Source of the DNA: an uncultured Eubacteriales bacterium | GTDB taxonomy: Bacteria > Bacillota > Clostridia > Oscillospirales > Oscillospiraceae | Assembly (NCBI GenBank): GCA_900540545.1 | Contig: UQGJ01000023.1 | Location: forward strand, 1-34,752 | Direction of reading: 5' to 3' | DNA: 34,752 nucleotides | In this document: one piece after another, positions 15,059 through 21,228 of the stretch | Position numbering within the stretch: the first letter of the stretch is position 1 | Layout: the number at the start of each line of letters is the position of its first letter | Translations under genes and position numbers: made by a program | Notes under the pieces: model-generated | Told to the model about the DNA's origin: nothing | What the model saw: the letters and a program-made list of their open reading frames with translations, nothing else | Databases searched by the model: none

Positions 15059-17079
15059 GGGTTCTCCTCCGTTTCGGTTTGGGGCAGGGTAAAAAACCCG
15101 GTCAAGCGGTTCTCCTCGTCGTCAAAGAGCTGGTTATACTGGAAGCTCTCGTACTCCAGCAGCGCATCCTGGGCCGCCTGGGACAGGTCCCCCCGGCGCT
15201 TGACCCAGGTGCCGTCGGTGTCCCGGCAGCCCACGGCGTTGACGGCGGGGACGGTCTGGCGGAGCTGGGACAGGAACTGCTGGTAGCCCGTGGCGGGCAG
15301 GTTGGCCGTCTCCACCAGCAGGGTGGACAGGTAGTTCAGGGACAGCTCGATGCCCTGCTCCTCCGGGATGTCGTAGTTGGCCCAAATCAGGAAGGGCACC
15401 GCCTGCTTCTTCTGCTGGACGGCGGCGGGCAGGTCGGCGAACTCGCCCCCCAGCACGTCGGTGTAGAAGTTGGTGGCCACCTGGGGCTGGTGGTCCCCAA
15501 AGAGAACGAGCATGGTGGGTTCCTCAATGTTTTGGAAATATTCAATCAGATATTGCAGCGCGTTATCGGACTGCCGCAGCAGGGACAGGTACTGGTCCAC
15601 GGTCCTGTACCGCCCCTCCCGGCTGCCGGTGAGCCACACCGTCTTGTCCAGCCCCTCCCAGGGCACGTTGTAGGCGCTGTGATTCTGCATGGTCACGTTG
15701 AAGAGGAAGAGGGGCTCCCCCTCCTCCTTGGCCTCGTACAGCTCCACCACCTTTTCGTAGCTGGACTGGTCGGTGATATAGCGGCGCATGTACGCCGGGT
15801 CATCCACCGCGTCCTGAAAGTAGATTTGGTCGAAGCCGAAGTTCTGGTAGACCGCCCTGCGGTTCCAGCCAGAGGCCAGATAGGGGTGGAAAAAGATGGT
15901 CTCGTAGCCCAGGGCCTTCATCTGACCGCCCAGGCCGGGGGCGCCGGGGGTGACGTACATCTGGAAGGGCACCGTGCCCTCCGGCAGGAAGGCGGTGGTG
16001 TTGCCGGTCAAAAACTCGTACTCCGAGTTGGCCGTGGTCCCGCCGAAGACGGAGGCGTAGGCCGTGCCCCGGACGGTGTTTTCCTCCAGGCTGTGGAAAA
16101 AGGGCATGGGGTCCTCGTTGGTCTCTAGGTCCAGCACCTGGGCCAAATCGGAGAAGGACTCGTTCATAATGGCGATGACGTTGACGGGCTTTTGCCCGTC
16201 AACGTCCCCAGACGGGACCGTCTGGGCGGCAAACGCGGCCAGGGCGTCCGGGTCGTAGCCCTCCGGCTCGTCCACGGTGCTGTACCGCAGGCAGACGGAG
16301 AAGTTGAGCAGGAAGCCGTTGCCCCGGGTGGTCCACAGGGACGGCTCGATGTCCAGCACCCGGAGCATGTCGGTCTGGAAAAAGGCCCCCAGGTAGAGCA
16401 GGCAGGCCGCCGCCGTGGGCAAAATCACCCGCAGCCGGGGCAGCTTCCGCCCCCTGGAGCGGCGGGGCAGCTTCCACAGCACCAGCAAAAACAACCCCAG
16501 GACCAGCAGGCTGATGAGCTGGGTCTGGTCCAGGCCGTAGTCGTATTTGGAGGCCACGTTCACGGCGGTCCGCAGAGTCAGCAGGTCGCCGGGGAAGATG
16601 GTGCGGCCCCGAAAGCGGATGATGTAGCGGTTGGCCAGACCGATGAAGAGGAAGAGGCCCGCCGAGACCCCCGCGGACAGGGTCAGCCGCCCCACCAGCA
16701 GATAGACCAGGGCGGAAATCATGTAGTACCAGACCAGATTCAGCAGGACCTGGACCGCCGGGAAGCTGGTCCAGGCGTTGTTGTAATTCAGGGCCTCCAC
16801 CAGGGTGTACCCCAGCAGGGGGGCCGCCGCGAAGGCCAGCCGGGGCAGCCACCGGGCCCAGCCCTCCCCCCACCGGACGCCCAGGGCGGCCAGGACGGCG
16901 TAGGCCAGCGCCCACAGGCCGCTCTGCCACGCCGGCAGGCCCAGGGCGGGCAATCCCAGAAAGAAAACGAAGAACAGGGGCACCGCCGTCACCAGGCCGT
17001 AGTCCCGGAGACCGGGGCGGACGCCGTAGGGCGGCAGCGCCTCCTGACGAGAGGTGCGAAGAGGGGTATGTACGCTCAT
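15055..17079 (-). CDS. LTA-synthase-family membrane phosphoglycerol transferase/sulfatase-fold protein
   Basis: 674 aa. The N-terminal half (about 30-260) has roughly six hydrophobic helices. The C-terminal half is an extracytoplasmic alkaline-phosphatase/sulfatase fold. Metal-site motifs are IAIMNESFSDL (Glu), the nucleophile region FGGTTANSEYEFLTG (Thr), NVTMQNHSAY and LFGDHQPQVA (Asp-His). These match LtaS-like enzymes that move glycerol phosphate from phosphatidylglycerol to surface polymers; other members are phosphoethanolamine or sulfate transferases. I chose the ATG at 17079 over the codon at 17175, which lies upstream of the promoter found at 17123-17151. The only purine-rich RBS (AAGGAAAGG) is rather far, about 15 bases. 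Confidence 0.88.
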   Translation of the reverse strand: MSVHTPLRTSRQEALPPYGVRPGLRDYGLVTAVPLFFVFFLGLPALGLPAWQSGLWALAYAVLAALGVRWGEGWARWLPRLAFAAAPLLGYTLVEALNYNNAWTSFPAVQVLLNLVWYYMISALVYLLVGRLTLSAGVSAGLFLFIGLANRYIIRFRGRTIFPGDLLTLRTAVNVASKYDYGLDQTQLISLLVLGLFLLVLWKLPRRSRGRKLPRLRVILPTAAACLLYLGAFFQTDMLRVLDIEPSLWTTRGNGFLLNFSVCLRYSTVDEPEGYDPDALAAFAAQTVPSGDVDGQKPVNVIAIMNESFSDLAQVLDLETNEDPMPFFHSLEENTVRGTAYASVFGGTTANSEYEFLTGNTTAFLPEGTVPFQMYVTPGAPGLGGQMKALGYETIFFHPYLASGWNRRAVYQNFGFDQIYFQDAVDDPAYMRRYITDQSSYEKVVELYEAKEEGEPLFLFNVTMQNHSAYNVPWEGLDKTVWLTGSREGRYRTVDQYLSLLRQSDNALQYLIEYFQNIEEPTMLVLFGDHQPQVATNFYTDVLGGEFADLPAAVQQKKQAVPFLIWANYDIPEEQGIELSLNYLSTLLVETANLPATGYQQFLSQLRQTVPAVNAVGCRDTDGTWVKRRGDLSQAAQDALLEYESFQYNQLFDDEENRLTGFFTLPQTETEENP

Positions 17080-17122
17080 GGTGTCGAAAACCGTGCCTTT
17101 CCTTCGGAATGAAACGAGGACC

Positions 17123-17151
17123 ATTTTACACCGGGCCGGAGAAAAAAGCAA
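17123..17151 (-). promoter_or_regulatory. Promoter of LTA-synthase-like gene
   Basis: Minus-strand TTGCTT (17151-17146), 17-bp spacer, TAAAAT (17128-17123) with TG before the -10. Confidence 0.55.
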
Positions 17152-17178
17152 GGCGGGCCGCAAGGGCCTATCCACCCA

Positions 17179-17207
17179 TTGTAGAAAGCGGGACGGCGTG
17201 TTAAGAT
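17179..17207 (+). promoter_or_regulatory. Promoter of orphan exported protein gene
   Basis: TTGTAG (17179-17184), 17-bp spacer, TAAGAT (17202-17207) with an extended TG. It is divergent from the LTA-synthase promoter. Confidence 0.5.
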
Positions 17208-17252
17208 GGGATATGACATCCTCGACCGCAATAGAAAAAGGAGGGGGCAGCC

Positions 17253-17792
17253 TTGAGAAGCAAGCACAGCACGTTCCTATTGCGCGCCGCTTTGGCCCTT
17301 ATGACGGCCATCATTCTGCTCCTATGTGTTCGGCTGCAGGATGCCCCAGATGCCCCGGATGACCAGGATTGTGAGCTGGAGCAGGCGCTCGCGTATGGTC
17401 AGCAGGTGCATGAACAAATAGATACGCTGTATCAATCTGCTGTTTCTGAACTGGAAGCCAATGCCGAAACGATATTGATGCTGAAACAAGAAAATTCTCC
17501 ATTATTTGATATGTATATAGAACAAGACCAGGAATCAAATTCATATCTGTGGTTTGACTATGAGACATACGAGCGGCATCCGATCGTCCTCTCCAGCGGT
17601 TTAAGGGAGCGATTCGATGATCTCTTTCACAACTACGGCGTCACAGGAGTCCAAATATCGGATCACTCCATCGGCTTCAAAATCGTGGAGGATACCCTGT
17701 TCTATTTTCCCGCGCCCCCCGAGGAAGCGCCTGAGCATAGTATACAGTTCGACGATCACTGGTACCATGTTTGGTTCGAGTATGGCGTTTAA
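17253..17792 (+). CDS. Hypothetical exported or membrane-anchored protein, lower GC
   Basis: 179-aa protein not recognised. A basic N-terminus (MRSKHSTFLLR) leads into one hydrophobic segment (about 12-27), so it is secreted or anchored. The rest is acidic, with a helical stretch (about 38-75, ELEQALAYGQQVHEQIDTLYQ) and aromatic-rich YLWFDYETYERHP, then an alpha/beta end with DDHWYHVWFEYGV. It starts at TTG (17253), with AAGGAGGGGG upstream. Base composition is visibly lower in G+C than all neighbours, with ATA, AAA and TTA codons otherwise rare here, which suggests recent acquisition. Single gene ending at a shared terminator. Confidence 0.8.
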   Translation: MRSKHSTFLLRAALALMTAIILLLCVRLQDAPDAPDDQDCELEQALAYGQQVHEQIDTLYQSAVSELEANAETILMLKQENSPLFDMYIEQDQESNSYLWFDYETYERHPIVLSSGLRERFDDLFHNYGVTGVQISDHSIGFKIVEDTLFYFPAPPEEAPEHSIQFDDHWYHVWFEYGV

Positions 17793-17823
17793 GTCCTTTC
17801 CCCAGCCGTACCTCGCCTGAACG

Positions 17824-17865
17824 AAAAAGGGGCGTTCACCCTTGAAACGGTGAACGCTCCTTTTT
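17824..17865. terminator. Bidirectional terminator
   Basis: 17-bp stem with one mismatch (17824-17840 with 17849-17865), with A run and T run on either side. It separates the convergent genes ending at 17792 and 17875. Confidence 0.9.
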
Positions 17866-17874
17866 TGCAGTTCC

Positions 17875-18546
17875 TTACGGTTCCGTCTCGTCCCCGGCGG
17901 GCTTGCCACGCAGGATGCGGAGGGTCTCGGCCACGGTCTCCTGGTGGACCTCCGCCGCCCGGAAGCCCAGGAGGTGGAAGTTCAGGTTGAACAGGGACCC
18001 CAGGCCCACGGCGGAGACCAGCGTGCCCACGCCCACCTGCCCCCCCAGCAGCCAGCCCACCAGGATGACCACCACCTCCACCGCCGCCCGGCACAGGCCC
18101 ACGGACCGGCCCGTCTTGCGGGCCAGGGCCACCATCAGCGCGTCCCGGGGCCCCGCCCCCAGGGCGGCGCGCATGTACATCCAGGTCCCCAGGGCCAGCA
18201 GCTCCAGGCCCCCGGCCAGCAGGAGCAGCCCGGAGCCCAGCCCCTCCATTTTGGGGATCCAGCCCCGGGCCAGCAGGAAGTCGATGATGGCGGCGCAGAG
18301 GATGATATTGACGATGGTGCCCACGCCGAAGCGCTCGCCGCACAGGGCGGCCACGGCGATGGCCGCGCCCCCCACCAGCACCGAGGCCATGCCGTAGGTC
18401 ATGCCGGTGGACTGGGCCATGCCCTGCTGGAGGACGCTCCAGGGCTCCAGGCCCACGTTGGCCTGGAGCATCATCACGATGCCCACGGCGCTGACCGCCA
18501 TGCCCAGAACCAGCCACCCCAGCCGCCGGGCGTAGTTTCCCCACAT
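17875..18546 (-). CDS. YczE/YyaS/YitT-type integral membrane protein
   Basis: 223-aa membrane protein with about five to six helices. The N-terminal segment LGMAVSAVGIVMMLQANVGLEPWSVLQQGMAQ and the later GAGPRDALMVALARKTGRSVGLCRAAVEVVVILVGWLLGG are repeats characteristic of the YczE family. Function is unassigned; some members sit beside antibiotic or siderophore genes. I chose the ATG at 18546, with GAGAGGG about 7 bases upstream; the longer in-frame extension to 18837 runs through repeat DNA and is not believable. Single gene. Confidence 0.85.
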   Translation of the reverse strand: MWGNYARRLGWLVLGMAVSAVGIVMMLQANVGLEPWSVLQQGMAQSTGMTYGMASVLVGGAAIAVAALCGERFGVGTIVNIILCAAIIDFLLARGWIPKMEGLGSGLLLLAGGLELLALGTWMYMRAALGAGPRDALMVALARKTGRSVGLCRAAVEVVVILVGWLLGGQVGVGTLVSAVGLGSLFNLNFHLLGFRAAEVHQETVAETLRILRGKPAGDETEP

Positions 18547-18595
18547 AGGTGATCCCTCTCTCTGAATGTTCCAGATTCGATTTCCGCCCACGGGC

Positions 18596-18656
18596 CGAAC
18601 CCCTCCGGGGGAGGCGCCTCCGGCGGGGGTCCTCTTTCTCGTTTGAGAAAGAGGAC
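18596..18656. repeat. Extragenic palindromic repeat, copy 2 (complete)
   Basis: Perfect 12-bp hairpin (18629-18640 with 18645-18656, loop GTTT) adjoining a C/G-rich tract. Read on the minus strand it matches positions 1-58. A related C/G tract closes the window at 34719-34752. Confidence 0.65.
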
Positions 18657-18856
18657 GGAAAGAAAACCAAGGCCGCGGCCCTGGACCCAGGAGTGGCGCC
18701 AACGGGGCATAGCGGTTGAGACCGGCTAGCGATAACAAGTCTGCCTTTCCGCTTCCGCCCCGGCCGTTACGGCCTAATGTGCGGTCGTTCACCCCCATGC
18801 TCTGGCGCGGCGCGCCTAGCATGGCAATGCCCGGCAAGGCTAGACGGTAAACGGCC

Positions 18857-18900
18857 CGTCGAGGACGCCGGGCCCTACGTAGGGGGCGGCGTCCTCGACG
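18857..18900. repeat. Long perfect palindrome
   Basis: Inverted repeat with 14-bp perfect arms (18857-18870 with 18887-18900). The 16-base loop itself contains the palindrome CCCTACGTAGGG, so the whole 44 bases can fold into one extended hairpin. No T-run follows, so a simple terminator is unlikely. Confidence 0.75.
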
Positions 18901-18913
18901 CCCCGCGCTCCTC

Positions 18914-18940
18914 CGTCCCGCCCGCAGGCGTCATTCTGCA
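18914..18940. repeat. Dispersed 3'-end tag repeat, copy 3
   Basis: CGTCCCGCCCGCAGGCGT followed by CATTCTGCATTC, matching 69-95 with few changes. It is followed by further TCTGCATTC/TTAATTCTTCATT units up to the stop of the GNAT gene at 18962. Confidence 0.6.
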
Positions 18941-18961
18941 TTCTGCATTCTTAATTCTTCA

Positions 18962-19732
18962 TTATAAATACAGCTCTCCCCACCGGCCGCAGGTCTCATA
19001 GCCCACCTGTTTGTAGAGTTCGGCTACGCCGTCGTAGCCGGAGATGAGGCGGGGGGTCTTGCCCAGTTCTAAGATTTGACGGGTCAGGAAGCGGCTGATG
19101 GCGGCGCCCAGGCCCTGGTGGCGCAGCTCCGGCACCACCGCCACCGCCGCCACCACCCCGCACTCGTCGTCCTGGGAGGCGATGGAGCCGGTGCCGACCA
19201 CCCGGCCATTCTGTTCCATTTGGAACAGTTTTACCAGTCCCAGGTCCAATTTTCGGGTGAGATCTGCGGACCAGCTCTGAAAATCCAGGTGGGTCCGGTA
19301 ATACTCGTGGCTGCGCTGGAGTACGTCGAACACCGCGGGCAGGTCGCCGGGGACCATGCCGGGGAAGTCCCCCTCCACCGGGCCGCCCCGATATACCATA
19401 TAATAAGAGCTGTCCGTCACGCCCCCCAGCCGCTTTTGCAGGGCGGCGCACTGGTCCCAGTTGGTGTCGGTCTCGGTCACGCCCTCCCGGCGGATGAGTT
19501 CGGCCACGGAGTCCGTCTCCGCCCCCGCCTCCGCCGAGATCACCAGCACCCCGTGGGACAGGTACAGCGCGGCAGTGGGTCTATCCTCCTGGAGACAGAG
19601 GAAAAATTGAACGTCCGGGTCCTCCAGGCCGTAGGCCCGCAGGGCCGTCATGGCCTTGGAGCCAAAGACCCGCTCGTGGGCGCAGGCGGCGGCAAAGGCC
19701 CCCGTCAAATCCGGCGTCAGCGGCAGCAGCAT
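18962..19732 (-). CDS. GNAT-family N-acetyltransferase
   Basis: 256 aa. The C-terminal half (about 125-256) is a GNAT domain: GRVVGTGSIASQ, the acetyl-CoA loop VAVVPELRHQGLGAAISRFL (Q/RxxGxG/A) and LISGYDGVAELYKQVGYE. The N-terminal half is less conserved and may be a degenerate second GNAT-like fold. It probably acetylates a small molecule or protein amine; the substrate is not deducible. It starts 4 bases after the stop of the YheO-type regulator gene, with GGGAGTGAGGG serving as RBS, so the two form an operon. Confidence 0.88.
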   Translation of the reverse strand: MLLPLTPDLTGAFAAACAHERVFGSKAMTALRAYGLEDPDVQFFLCLQEDRPTAALYLSHGVLVISAEAGAETDSVAELIRREGVTETDTNWDQCAALQKRLGGVTDSSYYMVYRGGPVEGDFPGMVPGDLPAVFDVLQRSHEYYRTHLDFQSWSADLTRKLDLGLVKLFQMEQNGRVVGTGSIASQDDECGVVAAVAVVPELRHQGLGAAISRFLTRQILELGKTPRLISGYDGVAELYKQVGYETCGRWGELYL

Positions 19733-19736
19733 ACCC

Positions 19737-20432
19737 TCACTCCCTCTTTTTCTCGTTTTTCACCTGGGTGATATAGCGGTAGACGCTGGCTTTGGAACAG
19801 CCCAGGGCGTCGGCCACGTCGTTCACCGCCCCCTTGAGCAGGAAGATGCCGGCGGCCTCCAGGGACTGGATGATCTGGAGCCGGTCGTCGGCGGTGAGCT
19901 GCTCGGCGCTGACGTTCAGGCGGGAGAGCTCCTTGGTCACGGCCTCCATGGCCACATCGTCGATGGAGTTCTGGAAGCGCTCCGCCCCGTCGCCGGGCTC
20001 CATATCCGTCACCTGGGTCTCGTCCAGCTGGAAGTTGGTCTCCACGAAGGAGTCCGGGTGGCACAGGCGCAAAATCTCCTCGCTGACGGCCCGGTGGCGG
20101 CTGTCGTCATAGTTGACGCAGAGCATGCCCACCAGCTGGTTCCCCTGCTTGATGAACAGCGTGGAGCACCGCAGGGTCTTGCCGGACGCCGCCTGCCCCC
20201 GGTAGTGGAGCAGATAGTCCGAGTCCAGGTAGCTCTCCTCCATCAATATCTTCAGCGCCACGTTGGTCAGGGGCGCGCCCACCTGCCGCCCGCTGACCTG
20301 CCGGTTGGAGATGGCGATGATGGAGCGGTTCTTATCCGTCAGGTCGTGGAGGGCCACCTCGTAGTCCGGCCCCAGGGCGTGGCCCAGGAATTCCGTCAGC
20401 TTGATATAGGGTTTTAAGAGCGGGTTGGCCAT
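19737..20432 (-). CDS. YheO-type PAS/helix-turn-helix transcriptional regulator
   Basis: 231 aa. The N-terminal YheO-like PAS domain (about 1-120) shows LGPDYEVALHDLTDKNRSIIAISN and TLFIKQGNQLVGMLCVNYDDS. The C-terminal DNA-binding domain (about 185-231) has GIFLLKGAVNDVADALGCSKASVYRYITQV, a HTH_22 helix-turn-helix. Such proteins often control adjacent amino-acid or RidA genes, sensing a small ligand through the PAS part. I chose the ATG at 20432; a purine-rich AAAGGAAAGGA lies about 14 bases upstream. Divergent from ridA-tryptophanase and likely their regulator. Confidence 0.9.
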   Translation of the reverse strand: MANPLLKPYIKLTEFLGHALGPDYEVALHDLTDKNRSIIAISNRQVSGRQVGAPLTNVALKILMEESYLDSDYLLHYRGQAASGKTLRCSTLFIKQGNQLVGMLCVNYDDSRHRAVSEEILRLCHPDSFVETNFQLDETQVTDMEPGDGAERFQNSIDDVAMEAVTKELSRLNVSAEQLTADDRLQIIQSLEAAGIFLLKGAVNDVADALGCSKASVYRYITQVKNEKKRE

Positions 20433-20434
20433 GA

Positions 20435-20446
20435 AATGGTACCATT
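20435..20446. repeat. Perfect 12-bp palindrome in regulator leader
   Basis: AATGGTACCATT lies between the RBS and start codon of the YheO-type gene. It may be an autoregulatory site or chance. Confidence 0.35.
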
Positions 20447-20535
20447 CCTTTCCTTTTTCGCGCAATTTCTGCACGAAATCAATGATAAGCCCGCTGGTGC
20501 AAACCGTCAATGGTTTAAGAATTTTTTCTTACATT

Positions 20536-20564
20536 AGAATATTTTATTAACCCGCTCTTGTCAA
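20536..20564 (-). promoter_or_regulatory. Promoter of YheO-type regulator
   Basis: Minus-strand consensus TTGACA (20564-20559), 17-bp spacer, TATTCT (20541-20536), about 105 bases before the start codon. Confidence 0.75.
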
Positions 20565-20610
20565 CCACTATTTATATTTTCTACAAATGTGTGCAAGTAA
20601 ATCTGTTGAC

Positions 20611-20627
20611 TTATACAAAATGTACAA
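20611..20627. promoter_or_regulatory. Candidate operator between regulator and ridA
   Basis: TTATAC-AAAAT-GTACAA is a near-palindrome (5 of 6 arm bases) just upstream of the ridA -35. A degenerate version, TACAAATGTGTGCAA, lies at 20583-20597. The site is placed where the YheO-type protein could control both divergent promoters. Confidence 0.4.
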
Positions 20628-20633
20628 TCGTTG

Positions 20634-20662
20634 TTGACATCCGTCTACGAGTATGATAATTT
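20634..20662 (+). promoter_or_regulatory. Promoter of ridA-tryptophanase genes
   Basis: Consensus -35 TTGACA (20634-20639); the best -10 is TAATTT (20657-20662, 17-bp spacer) or the overlapping GATAAT. The start codon is at 20696. Confidence 0.6.
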
Positions 20663-20695
20663 TATCTCGCAGAAATGAAAGGAGGAGAGCGAACT

Positions 20696-21073
20696 ATGCA
20701 GAAAGTTGTCCACACAGACAAGGCCCCCGCCGCCATCGGCCCCTATTCTCAGGCCGTGGCCATCGACGGGCTGGTCATCACCTCCGGGCAATTGCCCATC
20801 GACCCCGCCACCGGCGCCTTCCCCGAGGGCATCGCGGCCCAGACCCGCCAGTCCCTCAGCAACGTGAAGGCCATCCTGGAGGAGGCCGGAAGCGGCATGG
20901 ACAAGGTCATCAAGACCACCGTGTTCCTCAGCGACATGAACAATTTCGGCGCCATGAACGAAGTCTACGCCACCTTCTTCTCCGAGGGCGGCTATCCCTC
21001 CCGCTCCGCCGTGGAGGTCGCCCGGCTCCCCAAGGATGCCCTGGTGGAGATCGAGGTCATCGCCCGGGTGTAA
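20696..21073 (+). CDS. ridA: RidA-family enamine/imine deaminase
   Basis: 125-aa RidA/YjgF/UK114 protein of standard length. Motifs: APAAIGPYSQAVAIDGLVITSGQLPIDPATG, NVKAILEEAGSGMDKVIKTTVFLSDM, YPSRSAVEVARLPKDALVEIEVIA. The Arg in PSRSAVEVARLP is the conserved substrate-carboxylate ligand. RidA hydrolyses reactive 2-aminoacrylate-type enamines made by PLP enzymes, releasing ammonia and a keto acid. Upstream of a tryptophanase-like lyase that forms an aminoacrylate intermediate, this job makes chemical sense. AGGAGG lies 9 bases before the ATG at 20696, so the upstream in-frame ATG is rejected. Confidence 0.95.
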   Translation: MQKVVHTDKAPAAIGPYSQAVAIDGLVITSGQLPIDPATGAFPEGIAAQTRQSLSNVKAILEEAGSGMDKVIKTTVFLSDMNNFGAMNEVYATFFSEGGYPSRSAVEVARLPKDALVEIEVIARV

Positions 21074-21079
21074 GCCACA

Positions 21080-21124
21080 TTTTTATTGTATCACAATAAA
21101 AACACCGCGCGGTACTAGTACCGC
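21080..21124. promoter_or_regulatory. Two perfect inverted repeats between ridA and tryptophanase gene
   Basis: TTTTTATTGT-ATC-ACAATAAAAA (21080-21102) is a 10-bp perfect inverted repeat right after the ridA stop. GCGGTACTAGTACCGC (21109-21124) is a 16-bp perfect palindrome. The first may be a weak terminator or operator, the second an operator or hairpin. They imply separate control of the lyase gene. Confidence 0.55.
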
Positions 21125-21134
21125 CAGGACCGCT

Positions 21135-21194
21135 ATGCGCACCAATACCGTCCGCCTGTCGGTTTCCGACGACCGGGGTATCTTTTCAAAATAA
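21135..21194 (+). CDS. Possible 19-codon leader ORF upstream of tryptophanase
   Basis: ATG at 21135 preceded by AGGA, encoding MRTNTVRLSVSDDRGIFSK and stopping at 21194, 34 bases before the tryptophanase start. It sits where TnaC leader peptides sit in enterobacteria, but contains no tryptophan, so a TnaC-type arrest mechanism is not supported. It may be chance. Confidence 0.2.
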   Translation: MRTNTVRLSVSDDRGIFSK

Positions 21195-21228
21195 GGCGCC
21201 ATGCGCCAAATAATGGAGGCAAACTATC

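Larger units (their letters stand above)
18547..18961. other. 415-bp gene-free, hairpin-rich region
   Basis: No credible ORF. It contains, in order, a G/C-rich repeat tract and perfect hairpin (18596-18656), a short inverted repeat GGCCG-TTA-CGGCC (18763-18775), a hairpin with CATGCT/AGCATG outer arms (18796-18823), a long perfect palindrome (18857-18900), and the third copy of the 3'-end tag repeat (18914-18940). It could hold a small structured RNA or stacked MITE remnants. No tRNA or known riboswitch pattern was recognised. Confidence 0.7.

Noticed and set aside
18777..19001. 74-codon plus-strand ORF in the hairpin-rich intergenic region
   Set aside because: No RBS, composed of palindromes and repeat units, and runs into the GNAT gene on the other strand.
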